From NCBI GenBank assembly GCA_030065615.1, contig JASJDR010000035.1:1-51467 (forward strand): a DNA stretch of 51,467 nucleotides, in the 5' to 3' direction. The stretch comes from Xenococcus sp. MO_188.B8 (GTDB lineage Bacteria > Cyanobacteriota > Cyanobacteriia > Cyanobacteriales > Xenococcaceae). A model generated the notes under the pieces. The model was not told where the DNA came from, ran no database searches, and saw nothing but the letters and a program-made list of their open reading frames with translations. Below are positions 34,452-43,266 of this stretch, in pieces. A program made the translations under genes and the position numbers. The stretch's first letter is position 1; the number at the start of each line of letters is the position of its first letter.

Positions 34452-35669
34452 ATGAGCGATCGCGTTATTTCCTTATTTGGCTTACTTGTCTTCATTGCTA
34501 TTGGCTATTTGGGCTCCCATAATCGCCAAGCAGTGCGTTGGAATACACTTCTCTGGGGTGTGGGTTTACAACTACTCTTAGGAGTGATGATTCTTAAAAC
34601 CCAAGTTGGTTTAGCCATTTTTCAATTTCTCGGAGATGTCGTAATAAAATTCCTTGATTTTTCCGATGCTGGAGCAAAATTAGTTTTTGGCGATGGTTTC
34701 GAGGAACATTTCATCGCTTTTAAGATTTTACCGACAATTGTCTTCTTCTCTTCTTTTATTTCGCTACTTTACTACTATAATATTCTGCCCCGCATTGTGG
34801 CTGCGATGGGTTGGGTAATGATGCGACTGATGAAAACCTCTGGTGCCGAATCCCTCAGTTGTGCTGCTAATATCTTTGTCGGACAGACAGAATCCCCTCT
34901 AATGATTAAACCCTATTTACCTGACCTCACGCGCTCGGAACTTCATGCGGTTATGACAGGAGGATTTGCCACTATTGCAGGGGGTGTGATGGCTGCTTAT
35001 ATTTCCTTTGGCATTCCAGCCGAACATTTAATCTCTGCTTCTGTGATGTCAGCACCCGCAGCTTTAGCAATTTCTAAGTTATTGTATCCTGAGACCGAAA
35101 AGCCCCAGACTAGGGGAAAAATTCAGACCCCAATAGAACAAACCGCTACTAATGCGATCGATGCTATCACCACAGGAGCCTTAGATGGTTTGAAGCTAGC
35201 TCTCAATGTGGGAGCTATGTTAATTGCTTTTCTGGGATTACTGGCTTTAGTTAATGCAATTTTCGGCTGGTTAGGAGCACAAGTTGGGTTACCTACCCTA
35301 TCTCTGGAATTGATTTTATCTTACATCATGTTTCCCGTAGCCTGGTTGATGGGAGTTCCTGTGGCTGATTGTCAGGAAGTAGCAGTATTACTCGGTAAAA
35401 AGTTGATTATCAACGAATTTGTAGCTTATCTGGATCTTAAAGAGTTAATTGCTGGAGATATCCCTGCTATTTCTGAAAGAGCTAAAATTATCGCTACCTA
35501 TGCCCTTTGTGGTTTCTCGAATATTGGTTCGATTGGTATTCAAATTGGAGGGATAAGCGCGATCGCGCCTTCTCGGCAGTCGGATTTAGCCAGATTGGGC
35601 ATTAGAGCTTTAATTGCTGGCTCGATTGCTTGTTTTATGACAGCTTGTATTACAGGAATTTTATTGTAA
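34452..35669 (+). CDS. CNT-family nucleoside transporter (NupC-like)
   Basis: This 405-residue inner-membrane protein has about ten hydrophobic segments. Family motifs of concentrative nucleoside transporters are visible: GAESLSCAANIFVGQTESPL, with the substrate-binding Q-T-E-x-P, and GGFATIAGGVMAAYISFGIP; later NEFVAYLDL and ALCGFSNIGSIGIQIGG. These proteins import nucleosides with Na+ or H+. Length and C-terminus are normal. The ATG at 34452 begins MSDRVISLFGLL, and a HIP1 octamer overlaps the first codons. Confidence 0.9.
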   Translation: MSDRVISLFGLLVFIAIGYLGSHNRQAVRWNTLLWGVGLQLLLGVMILKTQVGLAIFQFLGDVVIKFLDFSDAGAKLVFGDGFEEHFIAFKILPTIVFFSSFISLLYYYNILPRIVAAMGWVMMRLMKTSGAESLSCAANIFVGQTESPLMIKPYLPDLTRSELHAVMTGGFATIAGGVMAAYISFGIPAEHLISASVMSAPAALAISKLLYPETEKPQTRGKIQTPIEQTATNAIDAITTGALDGLKLALNVGAMLIAFLGLLALVNAIFGWLGAQVGLPTLSLELILSYIMFPVAWLMGVPVADCQEVAVLLGKKLIINEFVAYLDLKELIAGDIPAISERAKIIATYALCGFSNIGSIGIQIGGISAIAPSRQSDLARLGIRALIAGSIACFMTACITGILL

Positions 35670-35967
35670 AAATGAACAGGTTGCTAATGCTTTATCCAAT
35701 CAAAAAATGAATATCCATAAATGAACAAATCTTGATTAGAAATCAACTTGCAAATCAGGCTAGAAATTTAGAACTTTTTAAACAGAAAAATTTGGCGTTG
35801 TTGCATAATGCTAAGCTCTACCCAAAGGATCTTCGCTAAGGAAGCGGTGGAAGCTCACGTCTGCGAAAGACTTTGAGCTCGCTTAGTTTGAGACAAGGGA
35901 ATGTCCACCAAGAGACGCGCAAGTGTGACTCTTGACTTTTCCTCATCCCTTATCCCTTAAAAATGTT
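35670..35967. other. Spacer with palindromic repeat
   Basis: The spacer between two convergent genes carries, at about 35808-35925, a segment of intergenic-repeat character (GGATCTTCGCTAAGGAAGCGG, CACGTCTGCGAAAGACTTTG in order). Its sequence resembles parts of the GC-rich repeats elsewhere in the window. No gene is seen. Confidence 0.4.
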
Positions 35968-37020
35968 TTATTTCCAACCTGCTCGATCCATAATTTGTAC
36001 TGCTTTGGCATTATTAGCACCAAGGGCGACTACGTTAGTGGTATCCTCTTTGAATTCACCAAAACTCGCTACGATAGGATCGATAGGAGTCCCAGGAACT
36101 ACAGGATATTCATTATTTCCTTGAGCGAAGAAAGTTTGAGCAACAGGAGTAGTTAAAAATTCAACGAATTTAATCGCACCTTCTTTATTTGGTGCATATT
36201 GAGTAACACCCACACCACTAATATTGACATGAGTTCCACGATCGCCCTGATTGGGAAAAAACACGCCAATTTTCTCGAAAATAGCTTGTTTACCAGGATC
36301 TTCATCTTTGAGATAGCGCGGTAAATAATAGGTATTTGCGATCGCGATATGGGCTAATCCTGATGCCGCTGCTTCTATTTGCGCCCGATCATTTCCTTGC
36401 GGTGGCCGAGCAAAGTTAGCTACCAACCCTTTACACCAGTCTTCTGTAGCTTGTTCTCCTAAGACTTCGATCAGCCCCGCAACTAAAGACTGATTATAGA
36501 TATTTCCTGAAGAACGAATCGCGATTTTGCCTTGCCACTTAGGATTAGTTAAATCTTCATAGGTGGATAACTCGGAAGGATCGACTAGATCCTTGTTATA
36601 CATAATTACCCGGGCTCGTTTGGTAAAGCCAAACCAGAGGTTTTCTGGATGACGCAAGTTGGCCGGAATCTTGTCTTTTAAAATCTGAGAGTCTACGGCA
36701 GTAAAAATTCCCGCTTGTTCGGCACGCCATAATCGACCAGCATCAACAGTAATTAGAATATCCGCAGGACTATTAGCGCCTTCACTTTTAATACGTTCAA
36801 TAAGTTCGTCGCTTTTTCCTTCTATAAGATTAATTTTAATTCCTGTCTGATTAGTAAAGTCACTATATAGCTTGTCATCTGTGTTGTAGTGACGAGAAGA
36901 ATAAATATTAATTTCTTGATTTTGACCGAGGGCTTTTTTCCCTCTGCCTAACTGGCTTAAACCAACTACTGCCGTAGCCGCACCAGTCCCCAAAAGAAAT
37001 CGTCGGGAAATTTTTTTCAT
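35968..37020 (-). CDS. futA: Iron(III) ABC transporter substrate-binding protein FutA
   Basis: This 350-residue protein binds Fe3+ for the Fut importer. The N-terminus MKKISRRFLLGTGAATAVVG is a twin-arginine (Tat) signal with SRRFLLG, so the protein is exported folded and acts in the periplasm. Typical features are INIYSSRHYNTDDKLY near the start of the mature part, and the double Tyr in ANTYYLPRYL, which coordinates iron in this family. The ATPase and permease genes are not adjacent, as is usual for cyanobacterial fut genes. A Fur-box-like site lies about 90 bases upstream (37112-37130), which suggests iron repression. Confidence 0.92.
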   Translation of the reverse strand: MKKISRRFLLGTGAATAVVGLSQLGRGKKALGQNQEINIYSSRHYNTDDKLYSDFTNQTGIKINLIEGKSDELIERIKSEGANSPADILITVDAGRLWRAEQAGIFTAVDSQILKDKIPANLRHPENLWFGFTKRARVIMYNKDLVDPSELSTYEDLTNPKWQGKIAIRSSGNIYNQSLVAGLIEVLGEQATEDWCKGLVANFARPPQGNDRAQIEAAASGLAHIAIANTYYLPRYLKDEDPGKQAIFEKIGVFFPNQGDRGTHVNISGVGVTQYAPNKEGAIKFVEFLTTPVAQTFFAQGNNEYPVVPGTPIDPIVASFGEFKEDTTNVVALGANNAKAVQIMDRAGWK

Positions 37021-37596
37021 TGTAATTATTTATTTTTGGCTCACTTGTAACTAGATTGCAAGTCACCATCTTACTATTTATGCTAATTTTTCTCAATAAC
37101 TTTATAAAAATTTAAATGATAATTATTTTTAATAAAATGAATAGATGATAATCAGCAAAACTATTTTAAAATCTCAAAACCTTGACAATATAGCAAAATA
37201 TGCTGGCACCAGAAAATCAATAGTAATTGATTTCGGCTCTATTATTTATAATTTATTCTCATCTAAATTCAATTTATTAATAATTAATGGACTTAATTAA
37301 ATGTTAAGTATTTCCAATAAATTCCTTTTATTGCCTTTTCCTCTTTGTTTTAATCTAAAATCTGGTACTCAATACCGCTATCGAAAGTGACAATACTCAT
37401 TCGCAATTACGCGATCGCGCTAGACAAGCAATGGACTCTTGGCGCAAGATGACGCTGTTTCGATGGTGTTTAACTACGATATCCTGCAGTTATGAGCCAA
37501 CAAAGAGTAGGTGACATTAGAAGAGAAAATAAGCTAAAAATAGTAATAAGTAGTACAAGATCGTTGTTAATAAGAGTATTCATCATTATTTTTCCA
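37021..37596. other. futA upstream region and AT-rich spacer
   Basis: The 576 bases hold the futA promoter with a Fur-box-like site. Further on, at about 37368-37520, a plus-strand frame without a good start (containing QLRDRARQAMDSWRKM) may be the remnant of a gene, but I do not recognise it. The remainder is AT-rich sequence with no clear feature. Confidence 0.4.
37112..37130 (-). promoter_or_regulatory. Fur-box-like site upstream of futA
   Basis: TTAAATGATAATTATTTTT agrees with the classic 19-bp Fur box GATAATGATAATCATTATC at 13 positions by direct comparison. A further GATGATAATCA lies at 37145-37155. The position, about 90 bases upstream of futA, suits iron-dependent repression. The region is AT-rich, so chance matches are possible. 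Confidence 0.5.
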
Positions 37597-37743
37597 TTAT
37601 TTAGATGATGTGAACCATTTACGAACTAATTTGCCGTCTAGCGTTGTCCAACGAGCATATAACTTAGGTTTTTGATCGGGGTTTTGAGTGTTCTTTGCTT
37701 CAAGAAATTTTTGTTGAGTTGATGATTGTTTTGTACAAATCAT
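37597..37743 (-). CDS. Small unknown protein (48 residues)
   Basis: From ATG 37743 (GAGGAAA about 6 bases upstream) the frame encodes MICTKQSSTQQKFLEAKNTQ, then NPDQKPKLYARWTTLDGKLV and RKWFTSSK before TAA. The sequence is basic, and the KLYARWTTLDGKLVRKWF segment has the alternation of a small beta sheet; I have a memory of similar short cyanobacterial proteins but no name. It is too short for ordinary gene calling. Codon use and ribosome binding site support that it is real. It is divergent from the aldo/keto reductase. Confidence 0.6.
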   Translation of the reverse strand: MICTKQSSTQQKFLEAKNTQNPDQKPKLYARWTTLDGKLVRKWFTSSK

Positions 37744-37871
37744 TGATATTTCCTCGTTGCTTTACTGATTATCAATAGGAACGAGTCTGACTTAATATGC
37801 AATGACAACAAACAGGAGAATTTTTTGGCAATCTGTATTTTCGCTAGAATACAGAAAAACTGTTCATCGCC

Positions 37872-38843
37872 ATGAATAAGAAAACTACTAGAAGAACTTT
37901 TATTATCGGTAGCCTAGCGGCGGCTACAGTTGCTAGTACCAAAACCTTATCCCAACAAAGCAACACTCCTCAATCAAAGCTAGCTATTCCTCAATCCATG
38001 CCAGAAAGACTCTTAGGGAAAACCAATATTAGTTTGCCCATCTTTGGTTTAGGCGGTGCTGGACAAACACCTCTATCTAAATCTGGTAAAGAACGAGAAG
38101 CGATCGCTCTTGTGGAACGAGCCCTAGCTTTAGGGGTACGTTACTATGATACGGCAGCCGATTATGGCCCTAGTGAAAAATATTTAGGGAAAATTTTGCC
38201 CGACTATCGTCAAGAAATCTTTCTCAATAGTAAAACCGCTGCCCGCGATCGCGATGGGGCTTGGCGGAATTTAGAGCGATCGCTAAAACGGTTAAATACT
38301 GATTATCTCGATGCTTGGCAATTACATCATGTATCTTTTGAGTCAGAATTAGACCAGATTTTCGGCAAAAATGGAGCAATTAAAGCTTTTGAGGAAGCTA
38401 AAGACCAAAAATTAGTTAAATTTCTCGGGATTACGGGACATCACGAACCAGATGTGATTGCTGAGGGGTTACAACGCTATCCTTTTGATACTACTCTTGT
38501 ATCTCTTAATGCCGCTGACATTCATCATCCTCGCCCTTTTGCGTCTACTGTGTTACCGGTAGCTCAAGCAAACAATGTCGGGGTAATTGCCATGAAGGTT
38601 CCTGCTTACGGACGTTTGTTTAAACCTGGCATCTTAAGTGGAATGGAACAAGCTATGGGTTATACACTTTCTTTATCAGGCGTCCATTGCTGCATTATCG
38701 CCGCCGAAAATCCCGAGCAATTGGAATCTAATGTCCGGGTAGCACAAGCTTTTCAACCCTTAAATGAAACCGAAATGAAAGCTATAGAGCAACTTACTGT
38801 TAATGCAGGAGAAGATGGAGCTTTTTTTCGTCAATGGACTTAA
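37872..38843 (+). CDS. Aldo/keto reductase with Tat-type signal
   Basis: The 323-residue protein starts MNKKTTRRTFIIGSLAAATV, a twin-arginine signal (TTRRTFIIGS), so it is likely exported. The AKR barrel follows: LGKTNISLPIFGLGGAG, then GVRYYDTAADYGPSEKYLG with the catalytic Asp and Tyr, NSKT with the Lys, and DYLDAWQLHHV with the His of the tetrad. The family reduces aldehydes and ketones with NADPH. A Tat-exported AKR is less usual because NADPH is scarce outside the cytoplasm, so a tightly bound cofactor might be carried out with the folded protein (inference). The C-terminus is complete. Confidence 0.85.
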   Translation: MNKKTTRRTFIIGSLAAATVASTKTLSQQSNTPQSKLAIPQSMPERLLGKTNISLPIFGLGGAGQTPLSKSGKEREAIALVERALALGVRYYDTAADYGPSEKYLGKILPDYRQEIFLNSKTAARDRDGAWRNLERSLKRLNTDYLDAWQLHHVSFESELDQIFGKNGAIKAFEEAKDQKLVKFLGITGHHEPDVIAEGLQRYPFDTTLVSLNAADIHHPRPFASTVLPVAQANNVGVIAMKVPAYGRLFKPGILSGMEQAMGYTLSLSGVHCCIIAAENPEQLESNVRVAQAFQPLNETEMKAIEQLTVNAGEDGAFFRQWT

Positions 38844-38958
38844 AAACTCTAGAATTATTAAAATTTTGACAGATTAAGAGGAATACTAGAGCGATCGCGA
38901 CTAGATTCCTCAATTACGCGATCGCCATTATCAAGTTGATTTTGATGCTAAACTTATA

Positions 38959-38977
38959 GTAATTACTATGTAATTAC
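38959..38977 (+). promoter_or_regulatory. Paired GTAATTAC palindromes, candidate MazE operator
   Basis: Two copies of the self-complementary octamer GTAATTAC (38959-38966 and 38970-38977) lie 11 bases apart, one helical turn, 14-32 bases before the mazE start. AbrB-type antitoxins bind such paired palindromes to repress their own operon, so this is a likely operator. Confidence 0.5.
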
Positions 38978-38990
38978 AAAAGAAGCCGAT

Positions 38991-39239
38991 GTGATGAAAA
39001 CTCAAATCATTAAAATAGGTAATTCTCAAGGAATCCGAATTCCCAAAACGATTATCGAACAATGCGGATTTAATAACTCAATAGAGATGGAAGTAATCGA
39101 TGGTAGTTTAATTTTAACTCCTACTAAAGTCAGAGCAGGTTGGGAAGAATCGTTTCGAGAAATGGCTGCCAATGGCGACGATGAATTACTGATAGATGAT
39201 GCTATTCCCACAGTAGAAGATGAGGATTGGGAATGGTAA
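38991..39239 (+). CDS. mazE: MazE-type antitoxin (AbrB/SpoVT fold)
   Basis: The 82-residue protein begins with GTG at 38991 (or ATG at 38994) and reads MKTQIIKIGNSQGIRIPKTI, the AbrB-like DNA-binding beta hairpin, followed by VIDGSLILTPTK. The acidic C-terminal tail (DDELLIDDAIPTVEDEDWEW) is the part that blocks the toxin. A pair of palindromes upstream fits autoregulation. The gene overlaps the toxin gene by a few bases. Confidence 0.85.
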   Translation: MMKTQIIKIGNSQGIRIPKTIIEQCGFNNSIEMEVIDGSLILTPTKVRAGWEESFREMAANGDDELLIDDAIPTVEDEDWEW

Positions 39240-39553
39240 AAAGAGGGGAAGTTTACCTAATTAATTTAGACCCTACAATTGGCTCGGAAATTCAAAAAAC
39301 TCGCCCTTGTGTCATCGTTTCTCCCAATGAAATGAATAAATATATTCGCACTGTGATTATTGCACCTATGACTACTAAAATTCGTAGCTACAAAAGTAGA
39401 ATTATAGTGGAATTTAATGATAAACAAGTACAGATAATGCTCGATCAACTGAGAACTATTGATAAGCAGCGTTTGATTAAAAAACTAGGAATTTTATCAA
39501 CAAAAGAGATTAAACAAGTCTTACATTTACTACAAGAAATGTTTACTTACTAA
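39233..39553 (+). CDS. mazF: MazF/PemK-type mRNA interferase toxin
   Basis: The 106 residues (from ATG 39233; a TTG at 39227 is less likely) start MVKRGEVYLINLDPTIGSEI and continue QKTRPCVIVSPNEMNKYIRT, the typical PemK/MazF fold with the conserved Arg-Pro-Cys and a following VIIAPMTTKIR. It cuts mRNA at short sequences when not bound by MazE. It overlaps mazE by 7 bases. Active-site residues look complete. Confidence 0.87.
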   Translation: MVKRGEVYLINLDPTIGSEIQKTRPCVIVSPNEMNKYIRTVIIAPMTTKIRSYKSRIIVEFNDKQVQIMLDQLRTIDKQRLIKKLGILSTKEIKQVLHLLQEMFTY

Positions 39554-39644
39554 CTGGAAATTATTCAAAGCGGTTAGCAAAAATTACGTAAGCATATTTT
39601 TAGCTTAGCAAGATTAGCAAAATGAGATCGCTATTTGGCAAAAA

Positions 39645-39857
39645 CTATACAAAACTAATACCAGATTGTTTTTCAATAGCTTTAAGGGTTCCAATCGGAA
39701 TTAGTTTACTACTATGGATTGGCACAATTGCAGTACGGCGAGTTTCTTGATTAAATAACTTTAGATGTGAACCTGTTTGACCTATTTCAATAAATCCTGC
39801 ACCTTTAAGTTGTTTAATAACTTTTTTTGCCGTCAATCTGGGAGTACGAGGCGACAT
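39645..39857 (-). CDS. hicA: HicA-type mRNA interferase toxin
   Basis: The 70-residue protein MSPRTPRLTAKKVIKQLKGAG matches HicA, with a double-stranded RNA-binding-like fold and the catalytic His in GQTGSHLKLFN. The second part TAIVPIHSSKLIPIGTLKAI is also typical. The gene follows its antitoxin with an 11-base gap on the minus strand, in the order hicB-hicA. It is convergent with mazF. Confidence 0.87.
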   Translation of the reverse strand: MSPRTPRLTAKKVIKQLKGAGFIEIGQTGSHLKLFNQETRRTAIVPIHSSKLIPIGTLKAIEKQSGISFV

Positions 39858-39868
39858 GAATTACTTCC

Positions 39869-40078
39869 TCACAAAACTAATTCGATTTGCTCAGAGTTAA
39901 AATTACTCGAATATAAATTATCTGGAATTGGCTCTAACATTAACTTAATTGCATCTTCTAAGTTACTGATCGCTTCTTGTTTAGAATCCCCACAAGAAGA
40001 AACAAAATTAAGTTCTGGACAAGTAGCAGAATAAGCTTGTGCTAATTCATCCCATTCGATAATTGCTCGAATAATCAT
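39869..40078 (-). CDS. hicB: HicB-type antitoxin, short form
   Basis: The 69 residues MIIRAIIEWDELAQAYSATC and PELNFVSSCGDSKQEAISNL form the partial RNase H-like fold of HicB, with the C-P-E-L/x-G-D-S-x-x-E-A motif. The usual C-terminal DNA-binding domain is missing, so this is the short form; repression of its own promoter may need another factor. It precedes hicA on the same transcript. Confidence 0.82.
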   Translation of the reverse strand: MIIRAIIEWDELAQAYSATCPELNFVSSCGDSKQEAISNLEDAIKLMLEPIPDNLYSSNFNSEQIELVL

Positions 40079-40176
40079 TGAGTTTGTGACCTGTATCTAT
40101 AAAAAATAGCGTTTAATAATTTTAACTTGGAAAGAAGTTGTTTCCCATGAAGATAAAATGACTTTCTTGATCGCTT

Positions 40177-40404
40177 TCAAGAATATGGATTTAGCGAAAC
40201 TTGACCACCATGTTGTACCCAATCAGTTAGATCGACTAATTCTTCATCATCCTCTTCTAAAAGTAAATTTAATTCAGCTTCTAGTTCTTGTTGTTCTTCG
40301 TCATTAACATAAGGAATTAGAATTTGACATAATTTATGTCTTTCTTCTTGGATGACTTCACACATAGTTTCTTTTATTAATGCTTTTAATTCTTGCTTTT
40401 CCAT
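40177..40404 (-). CDS. Small acidic protein, possible antitoxin
   Basis: The 75 residues MEKQELKALIKETMCEVIQE and so on are rich in Glu and Leu and end VDLTDWVQHGGQVSLNPYS. The acidic helical character with a short C-terminal segment is like that of small antitoxins, but I do not recognise the family and no toxin follows directly. It sits between hicB and an orphan HicB gene. Confidence 0.5.
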   Translation of the reverse strand: MEKQELKALIKETMCEVIQEERHKLCQILIPYVNDEEQQELEAELNLLLEEDDEELVDLTDWVQHGGQVSLNPYS

Positions 40405-40459
40405 TCTGATATCATTTTAGGCTAGTCTTACTAATTTAATTCTATTCGCTTTGAACGTC

Positions 40460-40621
40460 TTAATAAGAGAATTCTTGAAGATATAGTTTTGTTGCTTCTT
40501 GTAAGCCTGAAATAGCTTGTTCGATTGTTTCTCCTTGATCTACTGTCCCAACTTCTGGACATTCAGCTATATACATATCGTCTTCTTTGTAAATAACTAT
40601 AGTAAAGCTGCGGGTTTTCAT
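40460..40621 (-). CDS. Orphan HicB-like antitoxin
   Basis: From ATG 40621 the frame encodes 53 residues, MKTRSFTIVIYKEDDMYIAE, then CPEVGTVDQGETIEQAISGL and QEATKLYLQEFSY. The C-P-E-x-G-x-x-x-Q-G-x-T-x-E-x-A-x-x-x-L motif is that of HicB. It is short, as in the other HicB here, and no hicA follows. Too short for ordinary gene calling. A weak ribosome binding site (AAAAAAAG) precedes it. Confidence 0.72.
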   Translation of the reverse strand: MKTRSFTIVIYKEDDMYIAECPEVGTVDQGETIEQAISGLQEATKLYLQEFSY

Positions 40622-40880
40622 CTTTTTTTATCTAGAGATTTTTTTAAATTGTATCTTGAATAGGTTCGCTGACAACTTAATACCTATTGCCTGGAGTTAG
40701 GTGTTGGGGATTGGGGGTTGGGTGTTGGGGAAAAAAGATGTGTATCACTGATGACTGATGACTGATAACTGATGACTGAAAAGTGCCAGGTATCGAATTA
40801 GGGAAAAGCCCATGACTACGTAGAGAAAGTACCAAAAATTAAGACTTGACAAATTTCCTGAAGTCGTTATATATTAAAGG
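40622..40880. other. Spacer with heptamer repeats
   Basis: This spacer holds two runs of short tandem repeats (listed separately) and a short AT-rich end near the ATPase stop codon. No gene is seen. Confidence 0.5.
40698..40780. repeat. Short tandem heptamer repeats (STRR type)
   Basis: First comes a G-rich run with TTAGGTGTTGGGGATTGGG and GTTGGGTGTTGGGG (about 40698-40730), then at 40747-40780 several units of ACTGATG or ACTGATA in tandem. Such heptamer repeats are widespread in cyanobacterial spacers. Unit number is likely to vary among strains. Confidence 0.85.
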
Positions 40881-43121
40881 TTACAGTCCGCAGCGCGAGA
40901 AAAGAATAGCGATGTAACCCGCCACCCCATCGCCACTTTTCCCCACTAATGGACGGTTCCCCTTCTTACTAGTTAACTTATTATTGGTAAATCCCCCCAG
41001 GCGATCCAAGAGCACGTATCCACCACCCGATTCTATTCCCGACTCTTCCGTTTTCCATCCTACATCAATATAGAACTGTCTCCAAATTTCTATTGGTGAA
41101 TCGGCTGTGGGACTTCCACTTGCAATCCAAATTTCTTTTTGTACGCTGAACCCAAAGTGTTCTGTTCCCGGTTCAGGATAATCCAACCAACGCTTGTCAA
41201 TCTCTTTTAGCGCCTGACAATTAAAGTTTTCTAGTGATTCTGCTGTGAAAAATCCTCTTTCTTTTGTCCCAGCAATATAAAGCATAATCTCGAAAGTTTT
41301 CTGATCTGCTTCTCGCAAACGGTCTTGTTTGAGTCGAGATTCTAGTCCAGCATAAAGATGTTTTCGGAAATCTTTAGCAATGGGATCGGTTTCTGAGTTT
41401 ATGTCAATATTTTTTGATTTTATTAATTGGTAATGGATATTTTCTACATCTTCTTCATTCAGCACATCCGTTTCTATATTAGTCTTAAAAGGATCAAAAT
41501 TACTTTCCTTTAAGGCACCATAAGCATCTCGATAATATTTTTTTCCTTTGAAGTCAGCAGCTTGAAAGTAGGTAAAAGCCCTAACTTGATTCAAAATACT
41601 AGGGTCAAGCTCAGAATTATTATTATTCAGAGAATCTAAACTTAACTTGTTTAGAGTATCTTTAGTAAGAAACTGTTCTTTTTCACTCAAAGACTGAGAA
41701 GCTTCCGCACTTGCAGCAAGGAGAAAAGTTTTTTTTAGTTCTTCATTGGTAATTAATGTTGATAATCCCGCTTTTCTCAATGCTTCATCCGATGCCTCAA
41801 TTTCCCCTCTTTTTCTCAATTTACTGGCTAAAATACTTAGCTCTCTAACTGTTTTCAGAGAATCTTCAACTTTTTCTAATTGCGTCTGAGTATTTCTTAA
41901 TTGCCAATATCCTATTGCTCCTGAGACAAGCGCTCCTAACAAAGTTATCCCTAAAACAATACTGCCTATAAGAATCCTTTGTTGAGCTTTTTTGGCACTT
42001 TCTTCTTCTCTTTCTTGAGCCCGACTCGCTCCCAAAAAATCTCGATCTTCTCCCCCTAAATTCTTCCCTAATGCCCAAGCTTCAGCATCTATTAAAGCTT
42101 GTCCTCGTAGTAACCGAGAAGCATCTTTTTTCCCAGATCGCAGCCAAATTCGATAATTTTCCGCATAGGGACGAAGTTTTGCTAACTCCTCATCAATCCA
42201 AGATTCATCAAAAACTCTGGCATAAATAGGATTATAAACTTCCAGAACATTTCCTCGTTTAACTACTAAGCCAGATAATTGTAACTCTCTTTCTTCAGAA
42301 CTGTTATTAAGGGGAACTTGTCCTGGATTTAAAACTTTTTGGTATAGTTCTAATAAATATCCTGCTCTCTGTTCATTGCTTAAAATACGATTTTTAATCG
42401 TTCTTAAATGTTCTTGTTCATCTTGAGTTTCCCAATGATCGATGATTTGCCGCTGTACTAACTCAGGAATATCAGGTTTAGGATTATGTTCTTGAACAAC
42501 TAAATTACAAAGCCGTTGAGTTAAAAAAGGCTGTCCTCCAGTCCAATATAAAATATCCGACATTACCGACTCAGGAGAAACTACTTTTCCCTGCAAACCT
42601 GCGATTAAAGGCTCTGCTTCTGTTAAACGAAATCCTTGAAGTGCGATTCCTGTACCAATATTAAAAGAAGTTACCTGCTTATTCTCTATTAAATCGGCTG
42701 GAGTTGCCACTCCCAATAAACAGAATGTCACTTGATTAAAAATTGGATTCAAACTACGTTCGTTAGAACAAGAGCGAATCAAAGCCAAGAATTCATCGGT
42801 ATTAAACTCTAAACTCTTAACAAAATCTATTTCATCAATAAAAATAACTAACTTTTGCTGTGGTAACAGAGAAGGTAAAAGCAATTCTTCCATTAATTGG
42901 TGTAACTTCTCCATAGGAGTGAGTTCCTGATTCTCTCTCCACCAAGAACGCCATTTTTTCTTTACCGAAGCATCAAAACTTTTAGTTAACTGACTCGCAA
43001 AAGACTTATACCATTGCTCCTTTTCACCTTGCCCAATGCCTGATAAATCAATCACAGAACAAACAAAATCTTCTTTTTCTAATCTTTGTTTAACCCGAAC
43101 ACAAAGACTAGACTTTCCCAT
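40881..43121 (-). CDS. AAA_35-type STAND ATPase with membrane segment (main frame of a frameshifted gene)
   Basis: The 746-residue frame begins at Met in the Walker A motif MGKSSL, which is unusual: the family normally has about 45 residues before it. Those residues are found upstream in another frame (43108-43266), so the gene is frameshifted. The ATPase domain continues with Walker [11 protein letters not shown] and [16 protein letters not shown] linker, one transmembrane segment (about 383-405, [20 protein letters not shown]) and a coiled-coil region (about 410-450) follow. The C-terminal domain ends in [17 protein letters not shown] and is not assigned. The gene overlaps the end of a second ATPase gene by 11 bases in its intact form. 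These proteins are signal-transducing NTPases in cyanobacteria; a role in conflict or stress is inferred. Confidence 0.75.
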   Translation of the reverse strand: MGKSSLCVRVKQRLEKEDFVCSVIDLSGIGQGEKEQWYKSFASQLTKSFDASVKKKWRSWWRENQELTPMEKLHQLMEELLLPSLLPQQKLVIFIDEIDFVKSLEFNTDEFLALIRSCSNERSLNPIFNQVTFCLLGVATPADLIENKQVTSFNIGTGIALQGFRLTEAEPLIAGLQGKVVSPESVMSDILYWTGGQPFLTQRLCNLVVQEHNPKPDIPELVQRQIIDHWETQDEQEHLRTIKNRILSNEQRAGYLLELYQKVLNPGQVPLNNSSEERELQLSGLVVKRGNVLEVYNPIYARVFDESWIDEELAKLRPYAENYRIWLRSGKKDASRLLRGQALIDAEAWALGKNLGGEDRDFLGASRAQEREEESAKKAQQRILIGSIVLGITLLGALVSGAIGYWQLRNTQTQLEKVEDSLKTVRELSILASKLRKRGEIEASDEALRKAGLSTLITNEELKKTFLLAASAEASQSLSEKEQFLTKDTLNKLSLDSLNNNNSELDPSILNQVRAFTYFQAADFKGKKYYRDAYGALKESNFDPFKTNIETDVLNEEDVENIHYQLIKSKNIDINSETDPIAKDFRKHLYAGLESRLKQDRLREADQKTFEIMLYIAGTKERGFFTAESLENFNCQALKEIDKRWLDYPEPGTEHFGFSVQKEIWIASGSPTADSPIEIWRQFYIDVGWKTEESGIESGGGYVLLDRLGGFTNNKLTSKKGNRPLVGKSGDGVAGYIAILFSRCGL

Positions 43122-43266
43122 CTGTCGTGAGTTTAAAACAAAACTCTCCCTCTTTCAGCTTTTGATAAAGCTCATCATCTGCCTTTCTTTTGACGTAGGA
43201 AGGGGCATCTGGGGGCAAATTTCCCCCGACTCGATAGTAAGAAGTTTTGGTCTGTTCAGGAGTCAT
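43108..43266 (-). pseudogene. N-terminal fragment of the frameshifted ATPase
   Basis: From ATG 43266 the frame encodes 52 residues: [20 protein letters not shown], then [20 protein letters not shown] and [12 protein letters not shown] before TAG. The family N-terminus reads x-Y-x-x-R-x-A-D-x-E-L-Y, then [17 protein letters not shown]. Restoring five bases (one extra GTTTT unit at about 43135-43144) joins this fragment to the frame that starts at 43121. The current sequence thus lacks one repeat unit. Confidence 0.7.

Noticed and set aside
37368..37520. Gene in the spacer downstream of the Fur-like site
   Set aside because: The frame has no proper start or ribosome binding site and no recognisable family; at best a remnant.
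40698..40780. Possible CRISPR array from the closely spaced repeats
   Set aside because: Units are heptamers in direct tandem without spacers; this is a short tandem repeat run.
43108..43144. Programmed ribosomal frameshift between the two ATPase frames
   Set aside because: There is no standard slippery heptamer with a downstream structure, and loss of one GTTTT unit explains the break more simply.
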